NCBI GenBank assembly: GCA_002395965.1
Contig: DGVT01000076.1
Span: 1 to 30,994, forward strand
Direction of reading: 5' to 3'
Length of the DNA stretch: 30,994 nt
DNA from: Porphyromonadaceae bacterium UBA4277
GTDB taxonomy: Bacteria > Bacteroidota > Bacteroidia > Bacteroidales > Muribaculaceae
This document shows positions 1 to 8,009 of this stretch, piece after piece; the stretch's first letter is position 1, and the number at the start of each line of letters is the position of its first letter. A program made the translations under genes and the position numbers. The notes below the pieces were generated by a model, which saw only the letters and a program-made list of their open reading frames with translations, was not told the DNA's origin and did no database searches.

Positions 1-790
1 TCACGCGGTCGATGCTGTCGAGCTGTGAGCTGATGCTCTTGAGCTGGATTTCGTAGATGGTGTTCAAGCCGCTGATGTTGCGGTTCAGGGCATCCATTTG
101 TTGCACATAGCCAGTGGAACTTTCCGATATGCCGCCGCTGTTGTCGGTGATTGCTTTGTAGCTTTGTAGCAGTGTCTCGCTCACCTGGTTCAGTGCTGTG
201 GTGGTGGCGGCCAGGCGTTCCATCTGCTCGCTGATGCCTGCCATCTGGCTCAGGTATTGCTGTGTGGCGTCGGTGAGCTCGGCCATGCGGCTTAGCTGGT
301 CGCTTGCGGCAGCCATCTTGGCAATGCTCTCGCTGAGCGACATAGTGTCTTCGGGGCTCAGATCGACAGCTCCGAGTCCTACGGCACCCTTGGCTTGCTG
401 GCCGGTAACGGTAATGCCTCCGGCAGTGAATGCGCTGGGGTCAACGTTGGCACCCTCGGTGCTTCCTGCACCACCGCCAATGACCACGGTGCCACCGCCG
501 CCCATCATCTGGCCCGACAGATCCACTTGGTCGTCGGGGTCGTGGGTGGCAAGTACGGGGAACACCTCTTCCCACTTATATTGCTTCTCGGGACGGTCGA
601 ATGCCGTGAGGAGGAACATGAGCACCTCGGTGCCCATACCGATACTAAGCAGTGTGTTACCGCCGGGAAGGTGAAGAATCTTGAAGAGTGCGCCCCAGAT
701 GACCACTGCTGCACCTATACTATATGCAAAGTTGAAAAAACGCTGACCTTTATCGCCTGAAAGGAATTGCGTGATTTGATTTCTACTCAT
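1..790 (-). CDS. gldL: Gliding motility / type IX secretion protein GldL (3' part cut by window edge)
   Basis: The minus-strand frame opens at the ATG ending at 790 (MSRNQITQFLSG...) and stays open to base 1, so about 263 residues are visible and the C-terminus is missing. Two hydrophobic stretches near residues 20-36 and 42-62 match the two transmembrane helices of GldL/PorL. The rest is a Gly/Ala-rich linker followed by Ser/Gln/Leu-rich helices likely to be coiled coil, as expected for the periplasmic/cytoplasmic part. In known systems GldL and GldM form the inner-membrane motor that powers type IX secretion. It lies downstream of gldK on the same strand, the usual gldK-gldL order, but the gap between them is 208 bp and full of short repeats. 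gldM and gldN should follow to the left of the window. Assignment is from family hallmarks and neighbours. Confidence 0.9.
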   Translation of the reverse strand, partial: MSRNQITQFLSGDKGQRFFNFAYSIGAAVVIWGALFKILHLPGGNTLLSIGMGTEVLMFLLTAFDRPEKQYKWEEVFPVLATHDPDDQVDLSGQMMGGGGTVVIGGGAGSTEGANVDPSAFTAGGITVTGQQAKGAVGLGAVDLSPEDTMSLSESIAKMAAASDQLSRMAELTDATQQYLSQMAGISEQMERLAATTTALNQVSETLLQSYKAITDNSGGISESSTGYVQQMDALNRNISGLNTIYEIQLKSISSQLDSIDRV

Positions 791-810
791 TGTTTTGGTT
801 GTTTATAAAA

Positions 811-966
811 GCTACAAGTTGACGAGTAAACAAGCAGACAAGTAAACGAGTAAACAAGCGGGCTAACGCTTTCTTAGCTACAAGCTGCGGGCTGTGAGCT
901 ACAAGTGCGCGATGCGCGGCTCATTATTCATTAGCTACAAGTTACAAGCTACGAGTTGCGAGTTGA
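811..966. repeat. Composite short-repeat block between gldK and gldL
   Basis: This noncoding stretch is built from an 8-bp array of GAGTAAAC/AAGTAAAC-type units, a core GGGCTAACGCTTTCTTAG, and 7-bp units of CTACAAG/CTACGAG type ending in GTGCGCGATGC. The same three-part order recurs at 7691-7816 and 7824-7940. It separates two genes that are normally close in an operon. Confidence 0.85.
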
Positions 967-998
967 TAGCACTTGCTGTGGTGTTTTTATTAATTATG

Positions 999-2429
999 TT
1001 ATTTTTTGCGTTTGACTTTACCGAAGCCAACCTTCGAGCGCACGCAGCGGAAGCCGATGTAGCAACGCTGCTCGTTCTGGTATTCCCACATGCGTATGTC
1101 GCTGCGAATGTTGTGCGCCACATCTTTCCACGAGCCGCCTCGCACAATCTTGCGCGACATCTTGTAGGGGTCTTCCTGCGCCACATAGTAGCGGTATTCG
1201 GGGTTAAGGTCGCTTGTCATCTTGTCGATGCTCTCGGTATAGGCCGTGCTGGTCCATTCGCTCACGTTTCCGGCCATGTCATAAAGGCCGAAATCGTTAG
1301 GCTCATAGGTTTGCACGGGTGCAGTGATAATGCTTCCGTCCTTCACATAGTTTCCCTCCATGGGCTTGAAGTTGGCATAGAAGCATCCGTCGTCTTCGGT
1401 AATGGGCAGGTCTCCTTCCCAGGGATATTTGTTCTGGTCATAGCCTGCACGTGCGGCAAATTCCCATTCGGCCTCGGTGGGCAGGCGGAACGGCTCGATG
1501 TATATGCCTTCTTTGCCAAGCGATTTCTTCAGGAACTCGGTGCGCCACACGCAGAAGGCGTTGGCCTGTTCCCAGCTCACACCCACCACGGGGTGGCTGT
1601 TGTAGTTGCCGTTGGCAAAATACATGCGCACATAAGGCTCGTTGTAGGCATTGTCAAAGTCGTTGACCCAGCAGGTGGTGTCGGGGTAGATGTTGACGAT
1701 GTAGGTGTTCACAAAGTCAAACTCGCTCTGCAAGGGGCGCGTCAAGGTCTGGCGGATGATGCGTCCGTCATCGTCGATAAATGCCGTGTCCTTGCTGATA
1801 GTGGGCACGGTGTTGTCAACCTCGTGGTCTGTGTTGTAATCGCGCCGGGTGGCATCGAAACGATGCTTGCGCTTGGCAGCCTCGGTAAGGTTGTAGATTT
1901 CATACCGATAATTCATTTGTGTGGCATCCAGCTCTTTCTGCCCGGTGATGGGATTGATGCGATACACGCTCTCGATGGCACGCTCTTCATCCTCGCTGGG
2001 GTTTTTCCAGGGAATGCTCTTGCTCCAGTCGAGATGTGGGGTGACGGGGTTGCCCTCCTTGTCCTCCTCAATCTTAAACTCTTCATTGCCACCATAGGCA
2101 GGGTCGGCCAGGCGCTCGCGAATGATCGAGTCGCGCACCCAGTAAACAAACTGCTTGTACTTTGAGTTGGTGACCTCGGTTTCGTCCATCCAGAAGGCAT
2201 CCACCGAGATGCCGTGGGCTGTGGAGTCGATGCCCCACACCGAGTCGCGCTGTGACGGGCCTTCGCGCATCGAGCCGACATCGACGAGCACCATGCCGTA
2301 GGGCACGGGTTCGTTATACGAAATGGCACCGACACCGGTTACCTCGCCGCCGGCGAGCGAACTGCGGCGTGCAGCTCCGCACGAGACCATCACAATCGCA
2401 ATAGCGATTATCAACAAAATCTTTTTCAT
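999..2429 (-). CDS. gldK: Gliding motility / type IX secretion lipoprotein GldK (PorK)
   Basis: The 476-residue product starts with a lipoprotein signal whose lipobox is VSCG, so it should be lipidated at the Cys near residue 17. The body is a formylglycine-generating-enzyme/SUMF1-like fold: EVTNSKYKQFVYW near the start, then RLPTEAEWEFAARAG, LYDMAGNVSEWT and VRGGSW, ending in GFRCVRS and a basic tail. GldK/PorK is an outer-membrane lipoprotein that forms a periplasmic ring with GldN/PorN in the type IX secretion machine; the SUMF1 fold is thought to be structural there. porP lies 94 bp upstream and gldL downstream, all on the minus strand. No strong promoter was seen in the porP-gldK gap, so one transcript from porT or porP is likely. 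The long plus-strand reading frame over this gene is an antisense shadow. Confidence 0.95.
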   Translation of the reverse strand: MKKILLIIAIAIVMVSCGAARRSSLAGGEVTGVGAISYNEPVPYGMVLVDVGSMREGPSQRDSVWGIDSTAHGISVDAFWMDETEVTNSKYKQFVYWVRDSIIRERLADPAYGGNEEFKIEEDKEGNPVTPHLDWSKSIPWKNPSEDEERAIESVYRINPITGQKELDATQMNYRYEIYNLTEAAKRKHRFDATRRDYNTDHEVDNTVPTISKDTAFIDDDGRIIRQTLTRPLQSEFDFVNTYIVNIYPDTTCWVNDFDNAYNEPYVRMYFANGNYNSHPVVGVSWEQANAFCVWRTEFLKKSLGKEGIYIEPFRLPTEAEWEFAARAGYDQNKYPWEGDLPITEDDGCFYANFKPMEGNYVKDGSIITAPVQTYEPNDFGLYDMAGNVSEWTSTAYTESIDKMTSDLNPEYRYYVAQEDPYKMSRKIVRGGSWKDVAHNIRSDIRMWEYQNEQRCYIGFRCVRSKVGFGKVKRKK

Positions 2430-2458
2430 ATCACATTTTTATGTTCTGCGGCTCACAT

Positions 2459-2478
2459 CACCATCGCATGCGGTGGTG
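2459..2478. other. Near-perfect palindrome in the porP-gldK gap
   Basis: CACCATCGCATGCGGTGGTG is its own reverse complement apart from one mismatched position pair. No T-tract follows on the minus strand, so it is not a good intrinsic terminator. It could be an operator or an mRNA stem between porP and gldK; its function is unknown. Confidence 0.4.
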
Positions 2479-2523
2479 CCGAGCCTGACTGTTGTCCTTC
2501 TATTTATATAATGTGCCGCCTCT

Positions 2524-3498
2524 CTACATGATGCGTATGCTCTTGTGGCTGTTGCGGTTTTTCTCGCCCATGTCGAGCTTCACGTTGTATTGTAGAAACA
2601 CCTCGTGGCTTCCGCCCGATGTGCGCATGTCGCTGGTGGTGTAGTCATAGCTGTAGCCAAAGAAGAAATTCTTGAACTCGGCTCCAGCCATAACCGAAAT
2701 TGCATCCTTGTATCTGTAGCCCACGCCCAGACTCAGGAACTTGTTGTAGCGCACCCGGGCTGTGGCTTCGGCCTGCCAGAACTGGAAATCGCTCTTGACC
2801 ATGACCGATGGCATCACTTCAAATAACGTATTTTTTATCGGAATATTGCTACCGGCCATAAAATAATATAATCTGCCGGCATCAAATTCATATTGTTTTT
2901 CCTCGTCGTTCTCTACCTTCATGGTGATGGTGGGGGCGGTGATGTGGGTTACCGATGCGCTTGCCCAGAACCACTTGTGGGTGAACATCACTCCGCCAGA
3001 GATGTCGAACGATGTGCCGCTCACCGTGCCGGTGGGGATGGCGTCGTCGGTGCCCTGGTGATACTCGTCGTTTTCGGGAATAAAGACTTTTGAGCCATCG
3101 AAGGTCTGGTTGATCATTCCCGGCTGGATGCCCACACTCAAGGTTCCGCCCAGCATTTTTTTCTTCCAGGCTAATTGTGCGTGTGCGTGAATGCTCTTAT
3201 ACAGACCCATGCTTTCTTGTTCAAGCACCACTCCGGTGCCCCATCGGCGTCCCATGAACTTAAACGGCATGTCGGCCATTGCCATGAACGTGTAGGGTGC
3301 ATTTTTCACTCCCACCCATTGCAGCCTGGCGCCGCCGGTGATGTGGATGAAATCGATGTTGCCGGCAGCCGCGGGGTTATAATAGGTGGGCACTGCCCAG
3401 TATTGTGTGAGCTGTGCATCCACCTGCGCGTGGCTGTTGAGGGCCGTGAACGCAAGCGCAATGGCGAGTAATGCTATGTGTCGAAGGGCTGATTTCAT
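2524..3498 (-). CDS. porP: Type IX secretion outer-membrane protein, PorP/SprF family
   Basis: The 324-residue protein has a clear signal peptide (MKSALRHIALLAIALAF..., likely cut after SHA) followed by the family hallmark AQLTQYWAVPTYYNPAAAG near residues 28-46. The rest is rich in alternating aromatic/Gly beta-strand segments such as SLGVGYRYKDAISVMAGAEF, as in a barrel of the Bacteroidetes PorP/SprF family. In P. gingivalis PorP belongs to the por secretion system and is encoded just before porK (gldK), as here. The start ATG overlaps the porT stop by 4 bp (ATGA), which implies translational coupling. The tail after the last strand (NRNSHKSIRIM) is short and basic. Confidence 0.92.
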   Translation of the reverse strand: MKSALRHIALLAIALAFTALNSHAQVDAQLTQYWAVPTYYNPAAAGNIDFIHITGGARLQWVGVKNAPYTFMAMADMPFKFMGRRWGTGVVLEQESMGLYKSIHAHAQLAWKKKMLGGTLSVGIQPGMINQTFDGSKVFIPENDEYHQGTDDAIPTGTVSGTSFDISGGVMFTHKWFWASASVTHITAPTITMKVENDEEKQYEFDAGRLYYFMAGSNIPIKNTLFEVMPSVMVKSDFQFWQAEATARVRYNKFLSLGVGYRYKDAISVMAGAEFKNFFFGYSYDYTTSDMRTSGGSHEVFLQYNVKLDMGEKNRNSHKSIRIM

Positions 3499-4241
3499 TC
3501 GAAATAGAAGGTTAACACGACCATGTTGTTTGAAATCCTGCTCACACTCTCGGTAAAGCGAATCAGCTCGGGATCGTCTTGCAAGTCGGGCCTGTTCTTT
3601 TCGAGCAGGTTTCTGAGTCCGAAACAGAATTTCACTTCAGGGCACAGCTTGAAAAATGGCAGGTAGAAGTCGCATCCCATGCCCAGGGTGAGCATCACGT
3701 CCATGTTTTTGAGGTGAAACTGCTCTTTTTTGTCCTTTTTCAAGTCGAAGATGGGCATCACGCCGCCGGTGAAATAGGGGCGTATGTTGTGGTAGCGCCT
3801 GGCTGAGAACTTGAGGTCGATGGGCGCGACTATGTAGGTGGATTTTATGTTTTGCTGCTGCCTGTAGTGTGACTGCTCGGGAGCCAGAGGGTCGCCCAGG
3901 CTGTTTTGGAATTTCACCACCTTGTTGCCGAAATACATACCCGGCGACACGCGCAGGTTCAGGTGCGTGCCAAGGCGCCAGTCGGCCAGCACATTCACGC
4001 AGAAGCCCGGCGAATGGTTAGGCACGTCGGCCCACCATTGCTCACCGTCGGGGGTGATGTAGCCGTTATTGGTGATGTTGAGGTCCTGGAAGTTAACGCC
4101 GATTGAGAAGCCAAAGTGAATGGGCTTCATGTCGGCATACTGCCGGTTAAGAATCTTGTCGTTATCCTGTGCACCGGCGGTTGCGACTCCAAGCAGAACC
4201 ACTAAGACGAGTATAATATTTTTAGCAAAATAATTAAGCAT
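3495..4241 (-). CDS. porT: Type IX secretion outer-membrane protein PorT family
   Basis: The 248-residue protein has an N-terminal signal peptide (hydrophobic to about residue 24, TAGAQ) and then the motif YADMKPIHFGFSIGVNFQDL, which I recognise as typical of PorT/SprT-like beta-barrels. Further strand-like segments follow (LRVSPGMYFGNKVV, VAPIDLKFSARR, RPYFTGGVMPIF), and the last residue region ends in an aromatic, VVLTFYFE, as in outer-membrane barrels. PorT is needed for type IX secretion in P. gingivalis. Here it overlaps porP by 4 bp and is the first gene of the visible porT-porP-gldK-gldL set. The 56 bp upstream to the next gene hold no clear TAnnTTTG promoter. Family assignment is good; the symbol rests on motif and context. 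Confidence 0.85.
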   Translation of the reverse strand: MLNYFAKNIILVLVVLLGVATAGAQDNDKILNRQYADMKPIHFGFSIGVNFQDLNITNNGYITPDGEQWWADVPNHSPGFCVNVLADWRLGTHLNLRVSPGMYFGNKVVKFQNSLGDPLAPEQSHYRQQQNIKSTYIVAPIDLKFSARRYHNIRPYFTGGVMPIFDLKKDKKEQFHLKNMDVMLTLGMGCDFYLPFFKLCPEVKFCFGLRNLLEKNRPDLQDDPELIRFTESVSRISNNMVVLTFYFE

Positions 4242-4297
4242 TGTAAAGCATATAACGCGATTTTCGTCGCATTATTGCAACCCGCCGAAAGATTTTT

Positions 4298-6643
4298 TTA
4301 TTTTTCTTGCCTGTCATTTGTCGAATATTTGCTGTTGTGAAAGGCAATGCGATGCTTGTTATTACGATATTCTATTAACAGTACTATTAGTAATATTATA
4401 AAGGCATACATGCTTACCAGGCATCCCGCAACGTAACCTGATGGGGTGTAGGTGAATTTAATTTTATGATGTCCAGCTGGCACTATCACCGCCGAGAGAT
4501 TCATATTTACTGGGATGATTTCAGTTCGCTTACCGTCGATGAAGGCCTTAAATCCTTTGTCTGCCCAAAAACTGAAGAATACCAGGTTTTCGCGCGTCAT
4601 CGTTATCGTAGCCTCAAGTCCTCGATTATTTCCGTTTACGGCATCACATGTGGTAGCACGACGTTGTTTGACTATGCTGTCGAGGCTTACTTCTGTGTTC
4701 AATGGGGCAAATTGCTGGACCATATATTCTTTTGCAAGAGGAACAAACTGCTCCGGAACGACCATTTTGTCGAGCATTAAAGTGATGGCATCAATTTTCG
4801 GATTTTCTAGTCTCACTGAGTCGAATGTGCTTTGCGATATGAAGTGCGAGTAGGTAAATCCCATGGGAATATAAAGTTTGTTGTCAGCAATCTTATAACC
4901 CTGTTTCTGCCTCACGTTGGTGATGTTATTGCTGTCAAATGCCATACTTCGAAGTGAGTCGTCGTAAATGATAGTTTGTTTTACCGATGTGAGAGCATTG
5001 AATGCGGTCCTTGAGCGTGATGCGCTTATGGCGTTCTTTATAGGTTTCCTAGTTGTGCTCAGTTCTTTCTCAAATTCGATGGCTAGAGGATGGTGGCATG
5101 AGCTGTAGACAGCAGTAGAAGGGTAATTCTTAATCAAGCCGGCATTAAGATATATACCCGATGAACGCGTTATGAAGTCGGTGCGGTAATTGAAACCTCT
5201 CTTTGCCGTCTGAAGATGGTTGTCGGTAATATATTTGTCGATAGCTCCTTTCCAGTGCTTTTCGTCAAGTGTAAATGCGTCTGTTTTCATAAAAATGCTG
5301 AGAGGCATGACAATTAATGAAAACACTATTACGAGACATAGCAGGACTTTTGTTGTTTTATAGTGTCGATATATATACAGGAATGCAATCTCCACGAAAA
5401 ATACAGCTGCTATAATAGCGTTAATAGCAATATTGTGGCTAGCTATTGTATTGTGGTGGATATGATTGTTAATTGCAGTTATGCCATAACACAAAATGCA
5501 GACAGCTATGGCTGCTGTGAAATAGCACAATAAGTGTTTGCCATTAATTGGCTGCATTTCTTCGATATATTGCAGGCTGGCTAATATAAGGAATAATGTT
5601 AGTGCGTAGGCCCATCGAGAGTAGGTAGGGTCGGTAAATAATGAAAATATAGCATTGAGTGGTGTGATGTAAATGACCACTGAGATGGCAATGAGCAGTC
5701 GAAGCCACTTTTTATGCCCGTATATGACATATAAAGCTGCCAACAATCCTCCCACGATTGGTACGTTTGCGGCATTACTGTTCCATCCTGTAGCCATAAT
5801 TGCAGGATTTATGCCTTCGGTGAGTTGAGGAATGAAGATGGTCTGAAGTCGTTCCAGGCCGGCAAGAATGTTGAATACTGAAAAACTTTGCAGAATGTGC
5901 ATGTTCGCTCTGTCTCCCGATGTAAGATAAAGAAAAGTTGGAAGTAGGATGAATGCAGAGAGCGCAAAGCCCAAAACATGAAGCAAAATTGCGATTAGTA
6001 CTCGTCGAGAATTTGTTTGAATGTCGTCTGACAAGCGTGTACGACACCATACGTAGATTGCTGCAGCAAAAATAGTACATGGTAAGAAATAGAAATTGAT
6101 AAATGCTACCAAAAATGAAGCAATCACGAGCAATGATGCTGAGTATCTCTCGTTCCGCAAATATTTTTCTAAACAGAGTAAATAGACTGGAAACACAATC
6201 ATTGGCTCCAGAAAATGGTAGTAATATAAGTTGCTGATGGTGAATGATGAGAATGTGTACATTAATGCACCAATAAGAACCAATTGGCTGTTCCTCAGCA
6301 TTTTTTTCAGATATAAATATGCAGAGCATCCAGCGCATACCATTTTTAGTATTAGTATTAATGTAATACTGTAAAGCATAATGCTTTCTGGGAAGAGACA
6401 GTTGAGCCACACGAATGGGCTGGTGAGTGTGTAAAATGAATAGCACCCTATAAAATTGTCGCCCAAAAAGTGATTCCAACTCCAGAATGGAACGCCTTGT
6501 GATAGCATTCTTTTTGTCTCAAGAATGAAAGGGATTTGCTGAGAAGCAAAGTCTGTTTCCATCACGAAACAACCATATTGTACTAAAGCAGGGCTAATGC
6601 CTATCAATGTCAGTATAATAATGATAAGAATTAACTTTTTCAT
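4298..6643 (-). CDS. YfhO-family multi-pass membrane protein
   Basis: The 781-residue protein has about a dozen hydrophobic segments, starting with MKKLILIIIILTLIGISPAL, and one last helix near residues 738-757. The motif SWNHFLGDNFIGCYSFYTL (about residues 55-73) and the following LTSPFVWL are typical of YfhO proteins, which resemble GT-C glycosyltransferases; the Asp/Glu-containing first loop is the presumed active region. A soluble segment of about 270 residues precedes the last helix. YfhO in Gram-positives takes part in glycosylating lipoteichoic acid; in Bacteroidetes the substrate is unknown, and a role in surface-glycan or lipid glycosylation is inference. It starts 18 bp after the acyltransferase gene, so they are probably co-transcribed. 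It is visibly more AT-rich than its neighbours, which may point to separate origin. Confidence 0.85.
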   Translation of the reverse strand: MKKLILIIIILTLIGISPALVQYGCFVMETDFASQQIPFILETKRMLSQGVPFWSWNHFLGDNFIGCYSFYTLTSPFVWLNCLFPESIMLYSITLILILKMVCAGCSAYLYLKKMLRNSQLVLIGALMYTFSSFTISNLYYYHFLEPMIVFPVYLLCLEKYLRNERYSASLLVIASFLVAFINFYFLPCTIFAAAIYVWCRTRLSDDIQTNSRRVLIAILLHVLGFALSAFILLPTFLYLTSGDRANMHILQSFSVFNILAGLERLQTIFIPQLTEGINPAIMATGWNSNAANVPIVGGLLAALYVIYGHKKWLRLLIAISVVIYITPLNAIFSLFTDPTYSRWAYALTLFLILASLQYIEEMQPINGKHLLCYFTAAIAVCILCYGITAINNHIHHNTIASHNIAINAIIAAVFFVEIAFLYIYRHYKTTKVLLCLVIVFSLIVMPLSIFMKTDAFTLDEKHWKGAIDKYITDNHLQTAKRGFNYRTDFITRSSGIYLNAGLIKNYPSTAVYSSCHHPLAIEFEKELSTTRKPIKNAISASRSRTAFNALTSVKQTIIYDDSLRSMAFDSNNITNVRQKQGYKIADNKLYIPMGFTYSHFISQSTFDSVRLENPKIDAITLMLDKMVVPEQFVPLAKEYMVQQFAPLNTEVSLDSIVKQRRATTCDAVNGNNRGLEATITMTRENLVFFSFWADKGFKAFIDGKRTEIIPVNMNLSAVIVPAGHHKIKFTYTPSGYVAGCLVSMYAFIILLIVLLIEYRNNKHRIAFHNSKYSTNDRQEK

Positions 6644-6661
6644 TCTGTGGGAGTGTCTGAT

Positions 6662-7684
6662 TTACGCGTGCGTTGTTTTTCTTGCTTTATGGATGGCCCA
6701 TGCCATGATGAGGAGCAGCGGTATTTGCGTCCACACAAACTTGTCGTAGATAGGGTAGCCGAAGTGCCCGTAGATGGGCGAAATGAAGTAGTTGACAATG
6801 GTTGAGGCGACATGCTGGAACAGGTAAATTTCCAGCGACCATTCTCCCAACAGCTGTATGGGACGAGTACACAGCAGCCGGCCAATGAAGCCTTCCTGCC
6901 CGTTAAGCATAGCCGAGCTGAAGACAATGATTGCAACCGGTATCCACCAGATAAGGTGAGAGTTCCACGGCATAAACAATTCAGTGGTCTGGTCTATAAA
7001 AATCACTTCTAAGACAATGATTATGAAAATGGCTTCGATAAAGGTAGCCTTTGCTGTGCCGTAGGTAACCGATGAAGAGTTGAGCTTACGATATACATTG
7101 GCAATGAAAGCTCCGAAGACGAAATCTCCCAGTCTGAATGCCGGGCACACATATGTGTAGATGCGCTTTATAGGGCTTAGCTGTGGTAGCCACCATGCAA
7201 GCGCTGCAATCACTGCCACGATGAGCAGACACTGCCACTGCAGCCGCCATCGTGAAAAGTATCGGTTGATGAGCGGGAAGCATGCGTAATGAAAAAGCAG
7301 GGCACCGAGGAACCAACTCACACCGTTATAGGCAAAGAAATAATGTTTGTCGGGAACCCAGCACTGCACAAGGGCTGCTTGCGCAGCGAGTTGAGGCCAT
7401 TGAATAGACTTGTGCATGACCAGCACATAAAGGGCCATGTAGCATGCTAAGGCAATCCAGTGCAGGGGGTAGATGCGTTGTGCGCGCTTGAGCCAGAAGG
7501 TCCACCACGTGCCGGGCGAAGTGAGGTCTTCATCGTGGTGGCGCAGGGTGGTGAGGAAGCCGCTGGCTATGAAGAAAAAGCTCACGCCAAGCTTGGCGCC
7601 CGATTCCATCATCGGCACCTCGCTGTGAAGCAATACTATCACGATGGCAAATATGCCTCGCCAGGCGTTGATCGATTTTATCAT
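6662..7684 (-). CDS. Acyltransferase-3 family membrane protein
   Basis: The chosen start is the ATG ending at 7684, giving 340 residues beginning MIKSINAWRGIFAIVIVLLHSE. The Arg at 9 and His at 20 are the conserved pair of Acyl_transf_3 proteins, and FFFIASGFL follows near residue 40. About ten hydrophobic helices follow. The family moves acyl groups, often acetyl, onto sugars of surface polysaccharides. A longer frame opens at 7765, but its first 27 residues are translated from the AAGTAAAC repeats and look like Thr/Lys/Tyr/Phe noise, so I reject it. The YfhO gene lies 18 bp downstream. The region upstream, to the glycosyltransferase stop, is a block of repeats. The acyl acceptor cannot be deduced. 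Confidence 0.88.
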   Translation of the reverse strand: MIKSINAWRGIFAIVIVLLHSEVPMMESGAKLGVSFFFIASGFLTTLRHHDEDLTSPGTWWTFWLKRAQRIYPLHWIALACYMALYVLVMHKSIQWPQLAAQAALVQCWVPDKHYFFAYNGVSWFLGALLFHYACFPLINRYFSRWRLQWQCLLIVAVIAALAWWLPQLSPIKRIYTYVCPAFRLGDFVFGAFIANVYRKLNSSSVTYGTAKATFIEAIFIIIVLEVIFIDQTTELFMPWNSHLIWWIPVAIIVFSSAMLNGQEGFIGRLLCTRPIQLLGEWSLEIYLFQHVASTIVNYFISPIYGHFGYPIYDKFVWTQIPLLLIMAWAIHKARKTTHA

Positions 7685-7690
7685 ATGATA

Positions 7691-7940
7691 AGTAAACGAG
7701 CTTTTTTTAGTAAACAAGTAAACAGGTTTTTTAGTAAACGAGTAAACGAGTAAACAAGTAAACAAGCTGGCTGACGCTTTCTTAGCTACAAGCTACGAGC
7801 TACAAGTGCGCGATGCAATAATTTAGTAAACGAGTAAACAGGTTTTTTAGTAAACGAGCAAACGAGTAAACAAGCTGGCTGACGCTTTCTTTAGCTACAA
7901 GCTACAAACTACGAGCTACAAGCTACAAGTGGCTAATGCC
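7691..7940. repeat. Two composite short-repeat blocks upstream of the acyltransferase gene
   Basis: Blocks at 7691-7816 and 7824-7940 share the same order: AGTAAACGAG/AAGTAAAC 8-bp units with ACAGGTTTTTTAGTAAACGAG-like text, the core AAGCTGGCTGACGCTTTCTT, then CTACAAG/CTACGAG 7-bp units. They match the block between gldK and gldL. The region 7685-8007 holds no gene, only these repeats and the array that follows. Confidence 0.9.
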
Positions 7941-7974
7941 AGCTCGGAGTTCTCAGAGTTACTTAACCCTTATT

Positions 7975-8009
7975 ACTTTCTACTTCCTACTTTCTACTTT
8001 CTACTTATT
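7975..8009. repeat. 7-bp tandem array ACTTTCT
   Basis: Five consecutive 7-bp units (ACTTTCT, ACTTCCT, ACTTTCT, ACTTTCT, ACTTATT) run up to the stop codon of the glycosyltransferase gene. Confidence 0.8.

Noticed and set aside
894..2165. 423-codon plus-strand open frame
   Set aside because: It is antisense to gldK, whose SUMF1 motifs are clear; the plus-strand product is His/Val/Ala-rich with no family features.
2343..2357. Palindrome CTCGCCGCCGGCGAG within gldK
   Set aside because: It resembles the transposase REP hairpin arms but lacks the flanking element and encodes ordinary GldK residues, so chance is likely.
7685..7765. N-terminal extension of the acyltransferase
   Set aside because: Those 27 residues are translated from the AAGTAAAC repeats; the conserved family start is at the ATG ending at 7684.
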